Below are positions 1-7,021 of a stretch of DNA of 14,272 nucleotides, one piece after another. The notes beneath the pieces were generated by a model, which did not search any database, was not told the origin of the DNA, and was given only the letters and a program-made list of their open reading frames with translations. The stretch is from JBKBXU01 sp046313675. GTDB lineage: Bacteria > Bacteroidota > Bacteroidia > Cytophagales > Cytophagaceae. Each line of letters starts with the position of its first letter. Within the stretch, counting starts at the first letter, position 1. The position numbers and the translations under genes are program-made. Location: assembly GCA_046313675.1 (NCBI GenBank), contig JBKBXU010000093.1:1-14272 (forward strand), read 5' to 3'.

Positions 1-1
1 T

Positions 2-352
2 TTTTTATTTCGGGTAGAAAAAAATTCATGGATCGACCAAGCCCGAAAAAAACAAAAAATTATCCAGGAAGAACTTACTGGTTTTGATATTTGTGACGAC
101 TCAGACTCTTTGTATGAAATGATTAAAGAGGAGCAATTAAACATCTTTCATGCGGTGTTTAATAAACTGGAGGAAAACTGTAAAAGAATTTTATCTTTTG
201 CAGTGTTTGACAAGAAAAGTATGAAAGAAATCTCCACTATCATGGGTTTTAAAGATGAAAAAGTTGCTAAAAATCAACATTACAGGTGTAAAAAATATTT
301 TACATCCTTAATACTTCAAAATCAAGAAGCTTTAAATATTTTAAAAAATTGA
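2..352 (+). CDS. ECF-type RNA polymerase sigma factor, 5' end cut by window
   Basis: The frame is open from the left edge (first full codon at 2) to a TGA at 350-352, so only the C-terminal ~116 residues are visible and the true start lies outside. A TTG at 110 is internal and not a credible start, because sigma-like sequence precedes it: a piece resembling the end of region 2 (FRVEKNSWIDQARKK), then a linker. Region 4 follows, with a long helix (IFHAVFNKLEENCKRIL) and a helix-turn-helix (SMKEISTIMGFKDEKVAKNQ) followed by HYRCKKYF, typical of Bacteroidota ECF sigma factors that recognise the -35 element. The stop overlaps the next gene's TTG start in a TTGA junction, so the two are co-translated. 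Its neighbour looks like its anti-sigma factor. The family assignment is good; the regulon is unknown. Confidence 0.8.
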   Translation, partial: FLFRVEKNSWIDQARKKQKIIQEELTGFDICDDSDSLYEMIKEEQLNIFHAVFNKLEENCKRILSFAVFDKKSMKEISTIMGFKDEKVAKNQHYRCKKYFTSLILQNQEALNILKN

Positions 353-1497
353 GAGATAAAAAGCACATATCTGAAATTATAGACAATTACCTCAACGATG
401 AAATGTCGTTGGAGGAGCGTATGGCTTTTGAAGAAAAACTGGCTCTTGATAAAGTTCTTGCTGAGAAAGTGGAACAACAAAAGATGGTGAATGAAGCAAT
501 CTATTATGCGAGTTTGTCGGAATTAAAAGAACAAGTCGGTAAGGATATTAAAAATGTAAAATATAAGACAGGGCCTGACATTAGCAATAACCTTAAAATT
601 ATTATATCTGCAATTGTTTTAAGTGCGCTGATTCTGGCATATTTTGTAAGTAAGAATACAGAACCTGCCATCACACAAGGTCCAGACGAGGTTCATGTGG
701 AGAAAAAAATACTTGACCTGAACCAAACAAAATCAGTAGAGAAAACAAGTGATCCTGATCGTAAAACTACCTATCCTGTAGTTAAGCTTATGAAGGAAAA
801 AGAATCCATTTTAGCAACGGATAGTAGTCAGGGCTTAATCACTAATTCAGAAAATCAGCCACAAAAAGATGAAGAATTTATTCCTCCTTTTCCGAAAGAT
901 TCGGTGCCAAACAGTGTATTTGATGCAAAACAGGACAGCAACCATCTGCGACAAATAAAAAAAACAAACACGACACTAATTGATAAACCTGAACCGGATG
1001 TTGGTTGTAATCAATCTTTTGAGATTACAAGCAGTCCGTCCTGCCGAGATACTCTTACGGGAACAATTTCTGTTATGACGGATACCCCTGAAAATATTCG
1101 TATAGAAATAAACCAACTAAATAGTCCTCATGTAAACGGAACGGTTAAAGAAGTGGAGGCTGGAATCTATGAGGTATCCGTTAAGTATGGCAAGGAATGC
1201 TTTTATGTCAAACAAGTCGTGGTAGAGCCCACCTGGTGTCCTTTAAATCAAAGTTATAGTTTTAATCCGGATTATGGAGAAAAATGGGAAATGCGTTATG
1301 GCCATGGTGATGAGGGGATTTTTACTATATTTGATAATTTAGGTAGAGTAGTTTTTGAGAATAATTTTGGCTCCGGGAATGATTCTTGGACGGGAATTGA
1401 TAAAAACGGCACAATCGTTCCTTTGGGAACATATCTTGTTTTGATCAAATACTCTGATGGCAGAAAAGAAAAGGTCGAATTAACAATTATAAGGTAA
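349..1497 (+). CDS. Membrane-spanning anti-sigma-like protein with SprB-like and type B T9SS sorting domains
   Basis: A 382-residue protein. Residues 1-65 form an acidic helical region (SEIIDNYLNDEMSLEERMAF) like the cytoplasmic N-terminus of Bacteroidota anti-sigma factors, without a visible zinc-binding HCC motif. One hydrophobic segment lies at about 84-102 (IIISAIVLSALILAYFV). A polar, Lys/Ser/Pro-rich linker runs to about 218. A Cys-containing beta domain at about 220-295 resembles an SprB repeat (AGIYEVSVKYGKECF). Residues 303-382 match a CHU_C/gliding-motility type C-terminal domain (FDNLGRVVFE, WTGIDKNGTIVPLGTY, ending LTIIR), although the usual TPNGDG entry motif is replaced by NPDYGEKW. 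The TTG start is needed because no ATG precedes the N-terminal domain. The expected topology is N-in, C-out. It overlaps the sigma gene by 4 bases, and the next gene follows one base after its stop. An anti-sigma role is inferred from position and N-terminal pattern. A sorting domain on a protein with an internal membrane anchor is odd. Confidence 0.75.
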   Translation: MRDKKHISEIIDNYLNDEMSLEERMAFEEKLALDKVLAEKVEQQKMVNEAIYYASLSELKEQVGKDIKNVKYKTGPDISNNLKIIISAIVLSALILAYFVSKNTEPAITQGPDEVHVEKKILDLNQTKSVEKTSDPDRKTTYPVVKLMKEKESILATDSSQGLITNSENQPQKDEEFIPPFPKDSVPNSVFDAKQDSNHLRQIKKTNTTLIDKPEPDVGCNQSFEITSSPSCRDTLTGTISVMTDTPENIRIEINQLNSPHVNGTVKEVEAGIYEVSVKYGKECFYVKQVVVEPTWCPLNQSYSFNPDYGEKWEMRYGHGDEGIFTIFDNLGRVVFENNFGSGNDSWTGIDKNGTIVPLGTYLVLIKYSDGRKEKVELTIIR

Positions 1498-1498
1498 A

Positions 1499-3094
1499 TT
1501 GAGAGTACTAACTATCATATCGGGATTGCTTTTTTTGCTAAAAATTAGCGGAATGTGTCAGAACGTTCAGTTGGCAGATACTAATCTAAAGAACAGGTTG
1601 ATGCAAAACTATCCCCATGTAATGCAGGGGGAGGAACTAAATATTACAGAAGCAGCTGCTGTAACCGGAACGCTCAATCTTAGTGGTGCCGGAATCGTTG
1701 ACGCTTCAGGTATAGAATATTTTACAGGGATACGTACGTTGAATATAACAAATAACCAACTGACTACAATTCCTGATATTTCTGCTACAACAGAATTGGT
1801 TAATTTCTATGCAAATGGTAACCAGCTGACTTCACTGCCTGACATGACTGACCTGATCCATTTGGAAGATTTTCAGGTCATGCACAACAATCTTACCGCC
1901 TTACCTGACCTAAGGAATTCGAGTAAACTTCGAAATCTTTTTTGTAGTGATAATAAAATAGCTCATTGGCCTGCACTCAACAGTTTTCCGGATCTGAGCA
2001 TATTGGCAATAGGAGAAAATCCTCTGCCGGATCCCATTGATTTTTCTATATGTGAAAACCTGACAGAGCTGCATATTCATAAAACAGGTCTTGATACCAT
2101 TATCGGCTTAGATAAACTGGTAAATCTTACAAAATTGTTTGCCTGGGGGAATAAAATAAAAAATTTTAGTGCCCTGGATTCCAATACTACCCTTACCACG
2201 TTTGTTGTGCTTAAAAATCCCTTGCATGATTTACCTTACCTTGCTAATAAGCCCGATTTATACAATGTTGATGTTTCAAGTTGTCACCTGACTTTTGAAG
2301 ATTTAATGCCTTTACTTCAAATGCCTAATCTGACAACTTTCAAATATGGTTTTCAGAAAGATTTCAGGATGATTGACAAAAATAAAAGGGCTGAAACTGA
2401 TTTTAAAATATCCTACCCCATAACCTCTCCTGATCCGGGAAATGTGTATGTGTGGGTAAAGGATGGTGAAGTCATTGACAGCTCTGGTTCTCCATTGTTT
2501 CATTTTAACCCCTTAAAAATTTCAGACTCCGGAAAGTACCTTTTAAAAGTGTACAATGCGGGCTTGCCGAATCTGCTCTTAAAAAGTCGTTTATTTGAAT
2601 TAAATGTTCTCCCCTGTTTAGAGTTCAATATCTCATATGTAGATATCAGAAAAAAAGAATGCTCAACAGGCTATGTCATTGATCTTTCAAGTGCCACCAT
2701 ATCAGGGGGCACAATTCCATTTACCTATGAAATCAGTAATAGCAATTTTAATGAGGTATTCTCGGATGAAATCGTAGAGGGTTTGCCAGCGGGAAAATAT
2801 GAAGTCAGGGTAGTTGATTCGAATGGATGTACGGCTTCAGATCAAATGGTGCTACCCAGGATTGAAAGATGCGATCCGGTCATAACTCCTGATGGAGATG
2901 GGATTGCTGATACTTATTTTATTGAAGAAACCGGAACCGTTGCTATTTATGACGTTAACCGGAGGTTAATCAGATCTTTAACTGCTCCTGCAATATGGGA
3001 TGCCACTGACCAGAATGGAAGGCTGGTGGATGCGGGATATTATATTCTTATTATAAATAACGATACAGCCATTAATGTCACAGTGATACGGTAG
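1499..3094 (+). CDS. Secreted leucine-rich-repeat protein with Ig-like, SprB-like and type B T9SS sorting domains
   Basis: A 531-residue protein starting at TTG 1499, one base after the preceding stop. This start is required to include the signal peptide (about 1-21, hydrophobic ISGLLFLLKISG; likely type I cleavage near MCQ|N). Leucine-rich repeats occupy about 58-282, with repeated NQLT-x-(I/L)PD units of roughly 22 residues (NNQLTTIPD, GNQLTSLPD, HNNLTALPD). An Ig-like stretch follows (DSGKY at 343-347). An SprB-like domain lies at about 373-455 (GGTIPFTYEIS, LPAGKYEVRVVDSNGC). A type B sorting domain spans 458-531 (ITPDGDGIADTYF, WDATDQNGRLVDAGYY, ending VTVIR). It should be exported by Sec and then T9SS to the surface or medium. 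The LRR domain suggests binding of protein or glycan, but no ligand is indicated. Co-transcription with the sigma/anti-sigma pair suggests it is an input to, or effector of, that pair. Confidence 0.8.
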   Translation: MRVLTIISGLLFLLKISGMCQNVQLADTNLKNRLMQNYPHVMQGEELNITEAAAVTGTLNLSGAGIVDASGIEYFTGIRTLNITNNQLTTIPDISATTELVNFYANGNQLTSLPDMTDLIHLEDFQVMHNNLTALPDLRNSSKLRNLFCSDNKIAHWPALNSFPDLSILAIGENPLPDPIDFSICENLTELHIHKTGLDTIIGLDKLVNLTKLFAWGNKIKNFSALDSNTTLTTFVVLKNPLHDLPYLANKPDLYNVDVSSCHLTFEDLMPLLQMPNLTTFKYGFQKDFRMIDKNKRAETDFKISYPITSPDPGNVYVWVKDGEVIDSSGSPLFHFNPLKISDSGKYLLKVYNAGLPNLLLKSRLFELNVLPCLEFNISYVDIRKKECSTGYVIDLSSATISGGTIPFTYEISNSNFNEVFSDEIVEGLPAGKYEVRVVDSNGCTASDQMVLPRIERCDPVITPDGDGIADTYFIEETGTVAIYDVNRRLIRSLTAPAIWDATDQNGRLVDAGYYILIINNDTAINVTVIR

Positions 3095-3107
3095 TTTTAC
3101 ACCTTTT

Positions 3108-3115
3108 TAACTTTG
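3108..3115 (+). promoter_or_regulatory. Candidate Bacteroidota -7 element upstream of first GH9 gene
   Basis: TAACTTTG matches the Bacteroidota -7 consensus TAnnTTTG just after the LRR gene stop. No convincing TTTG lies at the expected -33 distance, and it would leave a leader of about 170 bases. It partly overlaps a short inverted repeat (GGTAA-A-TTACC, 3115-3125). This is a weak candidate; an alternative near match (TACTTTTT at 3250-3257) lies closer to the gene. Confidence 0.25.
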
Positions 3116-3294
3116 GTAAATTACCCAGGAACAGGCTAAAATTTGAGGCACGAGACCATACGTTTACTGTGAATACATCTTCAAAATGGAAGTAGACATT
3201 TATTAGGGGTCATTTTAAGATTTTCATTCAAAAAATTAAGAAAAAACATTACTTTTTATATTTCCATATTGAAGTTTATTTAAAGAGGCTACTG

Positions 3295-5754
3295 ATGATA
3301 AAAACTTACGGCTTTATTCTTGTCTTTTTTATATGTAACAACATCTACGCTCAAACTCCTTCAGTGCAAGAGCTCATTCGTGTGGATCAATTTGGCTACC
3401 TCTGTGATGCGCAGAAAATTGCGGTTATAGCGGATCCTCAGACAGGGTATAATTCCGGCCTTTCATTTACCCCTTCGGCTACCCTGGAAGTCCGTCGCTG
3501 GGATGATCATGAAGTGGTTTTCTCTGATGAAATAACGGAATGGAACGGAGGTGCTGTCCATGCACAGTCCGGCGACAGGGTATGGTGGTTTGATTTTACA
3601 GATCTTACCGAAGCAGGAAGTTTTTATATTTTCGACCCGGTGCAGAATGTACGATCTTATCAGTTTGAAATAGCAGCCAATGTTTATGAAAACGTTATGA
3701 AAGCGGCTGTGAGGTCTTTTTATTATCAGCGCTGTGGGGTTGCCAAAATTGCTCCACATGCAGAAGCCGGCTATACCGATACCCCTTGCCATTTAGGTAA
3801 TCAGCAGGACACGGATTGTCGCTTGCACAACAACACCAATGCTTCTACAACCAGGGATCTCCATGGGGGATGGCACGATGCAGGTGATTATAATAAATAT
3901 GTAAATTTTACCTGGGAAACGCTTATTAATATGCTTTTGGCATATGAGGAGAATCCGGCAATTTGGGGAGACGATTACAACCTGCCGGAATCCGGTAATG
4001 GTATTCCGGATATTCTTGATGAAATAAAATTTGAAATGGATTGGCTTCTACGAATGCAGGAACCCAATGGGTCTGTTCTCTCTGTCATTGGAGGAGGAGG
4101 AGCCGCTCCACCTTCTGCCGACAACCAACCAAGAAGGTATGGTCCTGCCACAACTTCTGCAAGCCTGACGTTTGCCGGGGTCTGTGCCTTAGCAGCCATT
4201 CAGTTCAGGTCTCTTGGTGTTCCGGCTATGACTGCTTACTCTAACACGCTTGAAATGGCAGCCATTAATGCATGGAATTGGGCTTTGGCGAATCCAAACA
4301 TCACATTTTTCAACCAACCCAATAATATTGCTGCGGGAGAACAAGAAACGGATGAGTATGGCAGGATTTGCAGAAGAGTCGCAGCTTCCTGTTTTTTATA
4401 TGCGCTAACCAATGATAATGCCTATCGGACGTATTTCGATAACAATTATATGAATATAAATATGATGAACTGGTGGTTTATATATCCTTTTGAATGTGCG
4501 CCACAGGATGTGTTGCTTTACTATACGAAGTTGCCTGGAGCGACAGTCGCAGTGTCCAATAACATCTGGCAGCGATATACTGCTTCTATGGGCAATGCAG
4601 ATCATGCCAATTTACCTTCTTTTACCAACCAAACAGATGCTTATCGTGCCTACGTAATGGATAATAACTATACATGGGGTAGTAATGCTTCCAAAAGTAA
4701 GCAGGGCTTGATCTACACCAATATGATTTTTTTTAACCGTGATGTTGACAACCATGAACATTATAAAAATGCCGCGTCTGGGTTTATTCATTACCTTCAT
4801 GGGGTCAATCCGGTGGGCTTAGTCTATCTTAGCAATATGAATCCTTTAGGGGCAGAGTCATCTGTAAATGAACTTTTTCATTCGTGGTTTTTTGATGGCA
4901 ACCCTTTGTGGGACAGGGTTGGTACATCAACCTATGGCCCTGCGCCAGGTTTTCTAACCGGTGGGCCGAATATATACTGGGACCTGGATGGATGCTGTCC
5001 GGGTGGATGTGGAGGATTTAATGCCCAATGCGTAAATCTTGAACCTCCGGCAAACCAGCCTCCACAAAAGTCTTATCGGGATTGGAATACCAGTTGGCCT
5101 CAGAATTCCTGGTCAGTGACTGAGAATTCAATTGGATACCAAACGGCATATATTAAACTTCTCTCTAAGTTTATGATAGGTGAGGGATGTACAGTTGCAC
5201 CGGTGGAATTTATTTCATTCTCAGGAAGTTTTATCTCCGATAACGAGGCGAAGCTAGAATGGAAAACGGCCATGGAACTCAACAACGATCGCTTTGAAAT
5301 TTTGCGTTCTGTGGATGGTACCAAGTTTGAACAAGTGGGAACGGTAAGCGGGGTTGGAAATTCAAGCAGCCTTGTTTCTTATGGATATGTAGATCAGGTA
5401 TCTGTAAATGATGATCAATATTATTATAAGCTCAGACAGGTAGACCGTGACGGAGGTTTTTCTTATAGCACTGTTGTTGATATCAACAGGGATTTGATCA
5501 ACTCCATGCGTATTTATCCCAACCCGGTAGTAGACAATGTTCATATTGCTATAAATTCATCCGTGCAGGGGCTGGCAACTTTAGAAATTATCAGTGTTAC
5601 AGGAAGCGTTGTCAGAAAGGAACATGTACATCTGAAAACTGGCATAAACAACTTTAACATGCAATGCGCAGGTATTACTACTGGACTATATACCATAAGA
5701 GTAATAGCTTCAGATGGGAAATTTGCGGTAAATAAATCTTTTGTAAAAGAATAA
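3295..5754 (+). CDS. GH9 cellulase (endoglucanase-type), T9SS-secreted, copy 1
   Basis: An 819-residue secreted glycoside hydrolase family 9 enzyme, expected to hydrolyse beta-1,4-glucosidic bonds in cellulose by inversion. The signal peptide is about 1-20 (ending NIYA|QT). An N-terminal Ig-like CelD_N domain covers about 25-125 (LIRVDQFGYL). The catalytic domain covers about 130-632: GGWHDAGDYNKY places the paired catalytic aspartates at D195 and D198, and the likely general acid is E610 in SVTENSIGYQ. The HHR triad of many GH9 enzymes is replaced by LWDR, and a Cys-rich loop (CCPGGC; C567, C568, C572, C579) precedes QPPQKSYRDWN. A beta-sandwich linker (about 635-735; DRFEILRSVDG) leads to a type A sorting domain (738-819; IYPNP, FVKE end). 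The ATG follows AAAGAGG at 3282-3288. It is a close paralogue of the gene at 7022. Substrate specificity within beta-glucans is not decided by sequence. Confidence 0.93.
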   Translation: MIKTYGFILVFFICNNIYAQTPSVQELIRVDQFGYLCDAQKIAVIADPQTGYNSGLSFTPSATLEVRRWDDHEVVFSDEITEWNGGAVHAQSGDRVWWFDFTDLTEAGSFYIFDPVQNVRSYQFEIAANVYENVMKAAVRSFYYQRCGVAKIAPHAEAGYTDTPCHLGNQQDTDCRLHNNTNASTTRDLHGGWHDAGDYNKYVNFTWETLINMLLAYEENPAIWGDDYNLPESGNGIPDILDEIKFEMDWLLRMQEPNGSVLSVIGGGGAAPPSADNQPRRYGPATTSASLTFAGVCALAAIQFRSLGVPAMTAYSNTLEMAAINAWNWALANPNITFFNQPNNIAAGEQETDEYGRICRRVAASCFLYALTNDNAYRTYFDNNYMNINMMNWWFIYPFECAPQDVLLYYTKLPGATVAVSNNIWQRYTASMGNADHANLPSFTNQTDAYRAYVMDNNYTWGSNASKSKQGLIYTNMIFFNRDVDNHEHYKNAASGFIHYLHGVNPVGLVYLSNMNPLGAESSVNELFHSWFFDGNPLWDRVGTSTYGPAPGFLTGGPNIYWDLDGCCPGGCGGFNAQCVNLEPPANQPPQKSYRDWNTSWPQNSWSVTENSIGYQTAYIKLLSKFMIGEGCTVAPVEFISFSGSFISDNEAKLEWKTAMELNNDRFEILRSVDGTKFEQVGTVSGVGNSSSLVSYGYVDQVSVNDDQYYYKLRQVDRDGGFSYSTVVDINRDLINSMRIYPNPVVDNVHIAINSSVQGLATLEIISVTGSVVRKEHVHLKTGINNFNMQCAGITTGLYTIRVIASDGKFAVNKSFVKE
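3411..3594 (+). repeat. Near-identical tract shared by GH9 copies 1 and 2 (first tract, copy 1)
   Basis: This stretch aligns without gaps to 7141-7324. By my count there are about 8 mismatches in 184 bases (~96% identity), whereas the 50 bases just upstream (3361-3410 versus 7091-7140) have about 13 mismatches (~74%). Such a sharp step within one pair of paralogues suggests recent local gene conversion. Confidence 0.75.
5341..5480 (+). repeat. Near-identical tract shared by GH9 copies 1 and 2 (second tract, copy 1)
   Basis: This stretch in the linker domain aligns to 9077-9216 with about 6 mismatches in 140 bases (~96% identity). Much of the intervening catalytic domain has diverged far more, including at silent sites. 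Confidence 0.75.
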
Positions 5755-5778
5755 AGGCTGTTTCTATAATCTTTGTTC

Positions 5779-6300
5779 TTAAAGTAATGCCATTTTATTT
5801 ACCGTATTCCAATTTCGGGTTGTAATGTTCTTCCCAAATGCTTTTTCTAAAATCTTCATAGCATCCACTGTACCGGTCTCTGAAAGGTCAAGGTACCAGC
5901 AAACTCTTTGGTCTTTGATAGACATGATATGTAAGGAATCATCCTTCAAACTTGGAGGGAGTTGTTCCGGTACCGGCTTATCTAAAAAGGTAACATAAAA
6001 CCTCAGATCCGGGCTGAGATTGATTTTTTCGAAAGGCTTTTCTTTTACTATAGTTTCGATGTCAGAGGAAGCAACAAGAATCACAGGTATGAAAAAACCA
6101 AACACATCCTCAAGGTGGCTTTCTATATCCTCTTTGCTTAATGTGTTCTTTGTAAAATCAAATTTAACATTTCCAGTGTTTAGAATGGTCTTCACATTTA
6201 GACATTCTAAGTCTTCAAAAGCCTTTTGAAGGTCTTTCATGGGGACTTTCTTATTACCACCCACATTGATGCCACGAAGGAGAGCGAGGTATGTCATCAT
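5779..6300 (-). CDS. DUF1697 family protein
   Basis: About 173 residues. The N-terminus carries the DUF1697 signature (YLALLRGINVGGNKKVPMKDL), followed by VKTILNTGNVKFDF, and the length is usual for the family. No signal peptide or membrane segment is visible, so it is likely cytoplasmic; the biochemical function of the family is not established. I place the start at the first of two tandem ATGs (6300-6298, 6297-6295), since family members begin just before the Y-x-ALLRG motif. An upstream TTG at 6309 overlapping the preceding stop is possible and would add three residues. It lies 5 bases after the membrane-protein gene and is probably co-transcribed with it. It converges on the first GH9 gene with a 24-base gap and no clear terminator. 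There is no evident link to cellulose use. Confidence 0.88.
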   Translation of the reverse strand: MMTYLALLRGINVGGNKKVPMKDLQKAFEDLECLNVKTILNTGNVKFDFTKNTLSKEDIESHLEDVFGFFIPVILVASSDIETIVKEKPFEKINLSPDLRFYVTFLDKPVPEQLPPSLKDDSLHIMSIKDQRVCWYLDLSETGTVDAMKILEKAFGKNITTRNWNTVNKMALL

Positions 6301-6305
6301 GAATT

Positions 6306-6857
6306 TCAATTAATTTCTTCCAAAGATTTAGATGGCACACTTGTCTTGGTGATAATTTTTGAAAGCGTAGCAGCATAAGCAATAAATAAAAACCCTACCA
6401 CCATTTTTATACAGGAGAAAATAAAATCTGTTCTTCGGTTATTCCAAAAGTTAATTTCAGGATCTCTGAAGAAGTAAACTTTCTCTATAAGATCTGTTGC
6501 TATATAAGGCATTGAATTAGCAAGTGTCAGTAATCCGGCAATTATAAAAGCTATTTCAATTAATTGCTTTTTTGGAGGTAAAGGTATTGATTGGGTTTCC
6601 GTTTCATTAAGTTTTAAAAATTTTACTATCCGATGGCTAAATAAAGTAAAAGCCACAAAAAGGCTGAGGTATGCAAGCGTCTTAATTCCATACCCTCTAT
6701 ATAGTTGACTTACATAACCTGATTCATATTCACTATATGGATCATTATAAATGGTGGTTAAAACCATAAGCATATCTGATAAGTTTAACAGGCCCATTGC
6801 AAGAAAATATATTCCCATAATCTTTAATGCAGTGTCCACTATACGTTTTTGATTCAT
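6306..6857 (-). CDS. Four-helix integral membrane protein of unknown function
   Basis: A 183-residue protein I do not recognise. Four hydrophobic segments are visible at about 10-34 (ALKIMGIYFLAMGLLNL), 57-75 (LAYLSLFVAFTLF), 99-119 (IEIAFIIAGLLTLAN) and 146-168 (MVVGFLFIAYAATL), with short polar loops, a Lys-rich loop between helices 2 and 3, and a polar C-terminal tail. No catalytic or ligand motif stands out. The ATG at 6857-6855 is the natural start. The gene is the first of a probable two-gene unit with the DUF1697 gene and is divergent from the second GH9 gene, from which it is separated by 164 bases. Conservation is unknown, but the helix pattern and clean start make a real gene likely. 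Confidence 0.75.
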   Translation of the reverse strand: MNQKRIVDTALKIMGIYFLAMGLLNLSDMLMVLTTIYNDPYSEYESGYVSQLYRGYGIKTLAYLSLFVAFTLFSHRIVKFLKLNETETQSIPLPPKKQLIEIAFIIAGLLTLANSMPYIATDLIEKVYFFRDPEINFWNNRRTDFIFSCIKMVVGFLFIAYAATLSKIITKTSVPSKSLEEIN

Positions 6858-7021
6858 GCTTTGATTCTTATCGGTTTTAGTTTTTATAAATGTAATTATT
6901 TCTTCTGAAACACTAGTTTCTAATATATTAAATAGTTCTTAAAAATTTATATTAATTAAAAATTTCATATATTTACTTTAATTAGTGACATTTATGGATA
7001 ATTTAACCACATAAGGATATT

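Noticed and set aside
2312..2503. 63-codon minus-strand frame
   Set aside because: It is antisense to the LRR gene and has no domain or start context.
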